Shown: piece by piece, positions 4,648-6,158 of the stretch
Layout: the number at the start of each line of letters is the position of its first letter
Numbering within the stretch: position 1 is the stretch's first letter
NCBI GenBank assembly: GCA_021813875.1
Contig: JAKAJF010000041.1
Span: forward strand, 1,520-7,677
Direction: 5' to 3'
Origin: a bacterium
GTDB lineage: Bacteria; Patescibacteriota; Patescibacteriia; Patescibacteriales; JAKAJF01
Length of the DNA stretch: 6,158 nucleotides
The notes under the pieces: model-generated
What the model saw: the letters and a program-made list of their open reading frames with translations, nothing else
Databases searched by the model: none
What the model was told of the DNA's origin: nothing
Program-made: the position numbers and the translations under genes

Positions 4648-4676
4648 ATTTTAGCAATAAAAGAAAAAGGCGTCAA
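4648..4676 (-). promoter_or_regulatory. promoter of the small-gene transcript
   Basis: The -35 is TTGACG (4676-4671, 5/6) and the -10 is TAAAAT (4653-4648, 5/6), with a 17-base spacer. It starts 10 bp beyond repeat copy B and fires leftward, with an expected start near 4641 and about 30 nt of leader. It also shows that a frame beginning at TTG 4657 cannot be translated from that codon, because the codon lies inside the promoter. Confidence 0.75.
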
Positions 4677-4685
4677 AATAAGAGT

Positions 4686-4774
4686 ATCGTCCGGATCTGC
4701 CGGCCGGCAGGAAATCCCGCGGAGATTCAATTTAACCTCGGGATTTCTCCTTCGCTCCGCTCTCTCGAAATGAC
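4686..4774 (-). repeat. palindromic intergenic repeat, copy B, next to the mnmA stop
   Basis: On the minus strand it opens with GTCATTTCGA, identical to copy A, and ends with TCCGGACGAT, the counterpart of copy A's TCGAGATGAT. Hairpin 2 is conserved as GAAATCCCG (4711-4719) with CGGGATTTC (4739-4747). Hairpin 3 is a perfect 14-bp palindrome, CTGCCGGCCGGCAG (4697-4710), in the same place as copy A's CGCC-AGTT-GGCG but of different sequence. The hairpin-1 segment is replaced by an unpaired GAGCGGAGCGAAG-like stretch. It begins 2 nt after the mnmA stop codon. No T run follows, so it is not an ordinary terminator. Confidence 0.8.
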
Positions 4775-4776
4775 AT

Positions 4777-5871
4777 TTAGACTATAATACCCCCGCCCAA
4801 GACTTCGTCGCCTTTATAAAAGACGACGCTCTGGCCCGGGGTGATGGCACGCTGGGGTTCGGCGAATTCGACCAGGTAGCGACTCCCTTTTTTAGTGACG
4901 ACGCACTTAACCGGTTTATGGCGATAGCGGATGACCGCTTCGCATCTTAAAGGCAATTGAGGTTCTTCGCCAGAGATCCAATTTACTTTCTTCGCCGTCA
5001 GTTTATCCGAAAAGATGGATTGGTCATTGCCGTCCTTAGCGACGTAAAGGGCATTTGTCGAGTAATCAAGTTTGACTACGTAAAAGGGCCCCGTCCCGCC
5101 AATCTCGACGCCCTTCCTCTGGCCGATCGTATATAAAGGCAGGCCCTGATGCTCGCCGATTGCCTGGCCCGATTCCAGAATGATGATCGGTCCTTTCTTC
5201 AATTTCAAGTGCCTTTTTAAAAATTCATTATGGCTCTTTTCGGCGATGAAGCAGATTTCCTGGCTCTCCTTCTTCTCGGCGACCGGCAATCCGGCCTGCT
5301 TGGCCGCGCGCCTGACCTTCGGTTTAGTCAGATTTTCCAAAGGGAATAAAAGATGGGCCAGTTCATCCTGATTGAAGGTATAGAGGAAATAAGATTGGTC
5401 CTTTTCCTTGTCCGTCGCCCGGAAAAGCTTATAGATGGTTTTGTCGCCTCTCTTTACTTTCTTGATCTTGGCGTAATGCCCGCTCGCCACGTAGTCGAAA
5501 CCGAGCCCCCTGGCTTTTTTGAGCAAGAGACCGAGCTTGACCCGCTTATTGCACCTGACGCACGGGTTCGGCGTCCGCCCGCCGGCGTATTCGTCCAGAA
5601 AATCATCCACCACTTCCTTCTTAAAGACTTCATCGAAGTTGAAAGTATATAGAGGCATCTCGAGCTTATGGCTAACCCGGCGCGCGTCCAACAGGGCTTT
5701 TACGGAGCAGCATTTATTCTCGGCCGTGTCGGCGCCCGGGAGATTTTCTTTCCAGAAATGCAAAAACACCCCAACCGCTTCCACCCCCTTGCCCTTCAGG
5801 AGTTTGGCGGCTACGGAGCTATCGACGCCTCCGGACATGGCGACCATGACTTTGTCTCTTTTCGTTTTCAT
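4777..5871 (-). CDS. mnmA: tRNA-uridine 2-sulfurtransferase MnmA
   Basis: MnmA adenylates and thiolates the wobble uridine U34 of tRNA-Lys, -Glu and -Gln, taking sulfur from a cysteine desulfurase relay. The 364-residue length is normal. The N-terminal PP-loop ATPase motif SGGVDSS is at residues 13-19. The usual KCCS...DARRV segment lies at 53-66. The nucleophile C104 is in GRTPNPCVRCNK and the second catalytic cysteine C207 is in ESQEICFI, so both catalytic cysteines are present. ASGHY (129-133) and DQSYFL (158-163) are further family blocks; YTIGQRKG marks the central domain and the C-terminus is the beta-barrel (ITPGQSVVFY). It follows a terminator, so it is probably monocistronic. The ATG at 5871 is preceded by no Shine-Dalgarno. 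No partner such as iscS or tusA lies nearby, so the sulfur donor is encoded elsewhere. Confidence 0.97.
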   Translation of the reverse strand: MKTKRDKVMVAMSGGVDSSVAAKLLKGKGVEAVGVFLHFWKENLPGADTAENKCCSVKALLDARRVSHKLEMPLYTFNFDEVFKKEVVDDFLDEYAGGRTPNPCVRCNKRVKLGLLLKKARGLGFDYVASGHYAKIKKVKRGDKTIYKLFRATDKEKDQSYFLYTFNQDELAHLLFPLENLTKPKVRRAAKQAGLPVAEKKESQEICFIAEKSHNEFLKRHLKLKKGPIIILESGQAIGEHQGLPLYTIGQRKGVEIGGTGPFYVVKLDYSTNALYVAKDGNDQSIFSDKLTAKKVNWISGEEPQLPLRCEAVIRYRHKPVKCVVTKKGSRYLVEFAEPQRAITPGQSVVFYKGDEVLGGGIIV

Positions 5872-5877
5872 ATCGAT

Positions 5878-5906
5878 ATCTTAATGAAAACCTCTTATTT
5901 TTGCAA
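5878..5906 (-). promoter_or_regulatory. possible mnmA promoter giving a leaderless mRNA
   Basis: TTGCAA (5906-5901) and TAAGAT (5883-5878, 4/6) are 17 bases apart. The -35 hexamer and spacing are the same as at the alaS promoter. The start would fall about 7 bases after the -10, that is on or next to the A of the mnmA ATG at 5871. This agrees with the lack of any Shine-Dalgarno there. The -10 is weak, so the assignment is tentative. Confidence 0.4.
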
Positions 5907-5933
5907 ATTAAAAATGACCCCTCCCGGGGCCAT
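5907..5933 (-). terminator. intrinsic terminator of the TPR-like gene
   Basis: Reading leftward, ATGGCCCC (5933-5926) pairs with GGGGTCAT (5921-5914) around GGGA, with one G-U pair, followed by TTTT and then AATTT. The stem begins on the base after the stop codon of the upstream gene. Confidence 0.72.
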
Positions 5934-6158
5934 TTACTTTATTTCAGGAAATTCCTTTTTGACGGCCGCCTGGGCGGCCTCTGGCAAGAGGCTGAGTAAT
6001 TTATCGAGATAGATCTTCTCCTTATCCTTGTCCCCTTCTTTCTGATAGATCTTGGCCAGGTCGTAAAGAGAGTCGGGCTGGCCGGGGATCGAAGCCAGGA
6101 CGGATAAGAAAATCCTTTCCGCGAGCGGCAGGTCGGCGGCTCCGTTCCGGGAAAGATA
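5934..6158 (-). CDS. TPR-like protein of unknown function, C-terminal 74 residues; gene begins outside the window
   Basis: The frame is open from the window edge to a TAA at 5936-5934. The visible part is helical and amphipathic. It has one clear tetratricopeptide-like pair, LAERIFLSVLASIPGQPDSLYDLAKIYQKEGDKDKEKIYLDKLLSLLPE in outline, with the small-residue, Tyr-and-Gly-Asp turn spacing and the closing LLP of a TPR unit. It ends in a basic tail (VKKEFPEIK). TPR repeats bind partner proteins, but the N-terminal part that would tell its job (membrane anchor, enzyme domain) is missing. It has its own terminator and need not be functionally linked to mnmA. Confidence 0.75.
   Translation of the reverse strand, partial: YLSRNGAADLPLAERIFLSVLASIPGQPDSLYDLAKIYQKEGDKDKEKIYLDKLLSLLPEAAQAAVKKEFPEIK

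Noticed and set aside
4247..4657. 136-codon minus-strand frame rich in Asp, Glu and Arg
   Set aside because: Its TTG start lies inside the promoter at 4648-4676, upstream of the expected transcription start. Its codons lack the purine-first periodicity that the neighbouring frame shows. It may contain a frame-shifted tail, but I would not call it a gene.
4697..4710. 14-bp palindrome CTGCCGGCCGGCAG as a stand-alone operator or terminator
   Set aside because: It occupies the hairpin-3 position of repeat copy B and has no following T run, so it is explained as part of the repeat.
3656..4776. T-box, tRNA gene, tmRNA or CRISPR array in the long intergenic region
   Set aside because: I saw no T-box antiterminator sequence, no T-loop GGTTCRA element or cloverleaf, no CCA-ended tRNA-like ends with a tag frame, and no regularly spaced direct repeats.

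Overview
The window looks like a chromosomal segment of a reduced-genome bacterium of the Candidate Phyla Radiation (Patescibacteria, Parcubacteria-like). The evidence is an alanyl-tRNA synthetase of only 594 residues that stops after its editing domain, a compact ribosomal-protein operon, start codons that mostly lack a Shine-Dalgarno sequence and sit behind A/T-rich leaders, and scattered palindromic intergenic repeats. This placement is inference from gene form and layout, not from a phylogenetic marker search. Every gene I can support is on the minus strand, so the window is best read from high to low coordinates.

Right end (6158-4777): the C-terminus of a TPR-like protein of unknown role, an intrinsic terminator that begins right at its stop codon, then a complete mnmA (tRNA-uridine 2-thiolase). 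The mnmA promoter is placed so that its mRNA would be leaderless or nearly so.

Middle (4776-3656): an island of about 1.1 kb with no recognisable protein family, bounded by two diverged copies of one palindromic repeat in inverted orientation (4686-4774 and 3667-3766). Inside it are two apparent transcription units in tandem on the minus strand. Unit 1 has a good sigma70-type promoter (4648-4676), a strong Shine-Dalgarno, a Thr/Lys-rich small reading frame with strong codon periodicity but only an ATA in start position (4342-4611), a structured tail, and a perfect intrinsic terminator (4142-4166). Unit 2 has an extended -10 promoter inside a 15-bp palindrome (4115-4129), about 290 nt of highly structured sequence without a credible reading frame, and a strong intrinsic terminator (3820-3850). 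It is a candidate noncoding RNA of a class I do not recognise. The alaS promoter follows directly, and the alaS leader carries one of the repeats.

Left part (3655-1): alaS, then a perfect-consensus promoter (TTGACA, 17 bp, TATAAT), then infA-rpmJ-rpsM-rpsK-rpsD with gaps of 9 to 19 nt, the start of the classical alpha operon; rpsD runs off the window. Here infA is preceded by alaS and a strong promoter of its own, not by secY-adk-map. Nearly everything identifiable serves translation: tRNA charging (AlaRS), wobble-uridine thiolation (MnmA), initiation (IF-1) and ribosome assembly (L36, S13, S11, S4).
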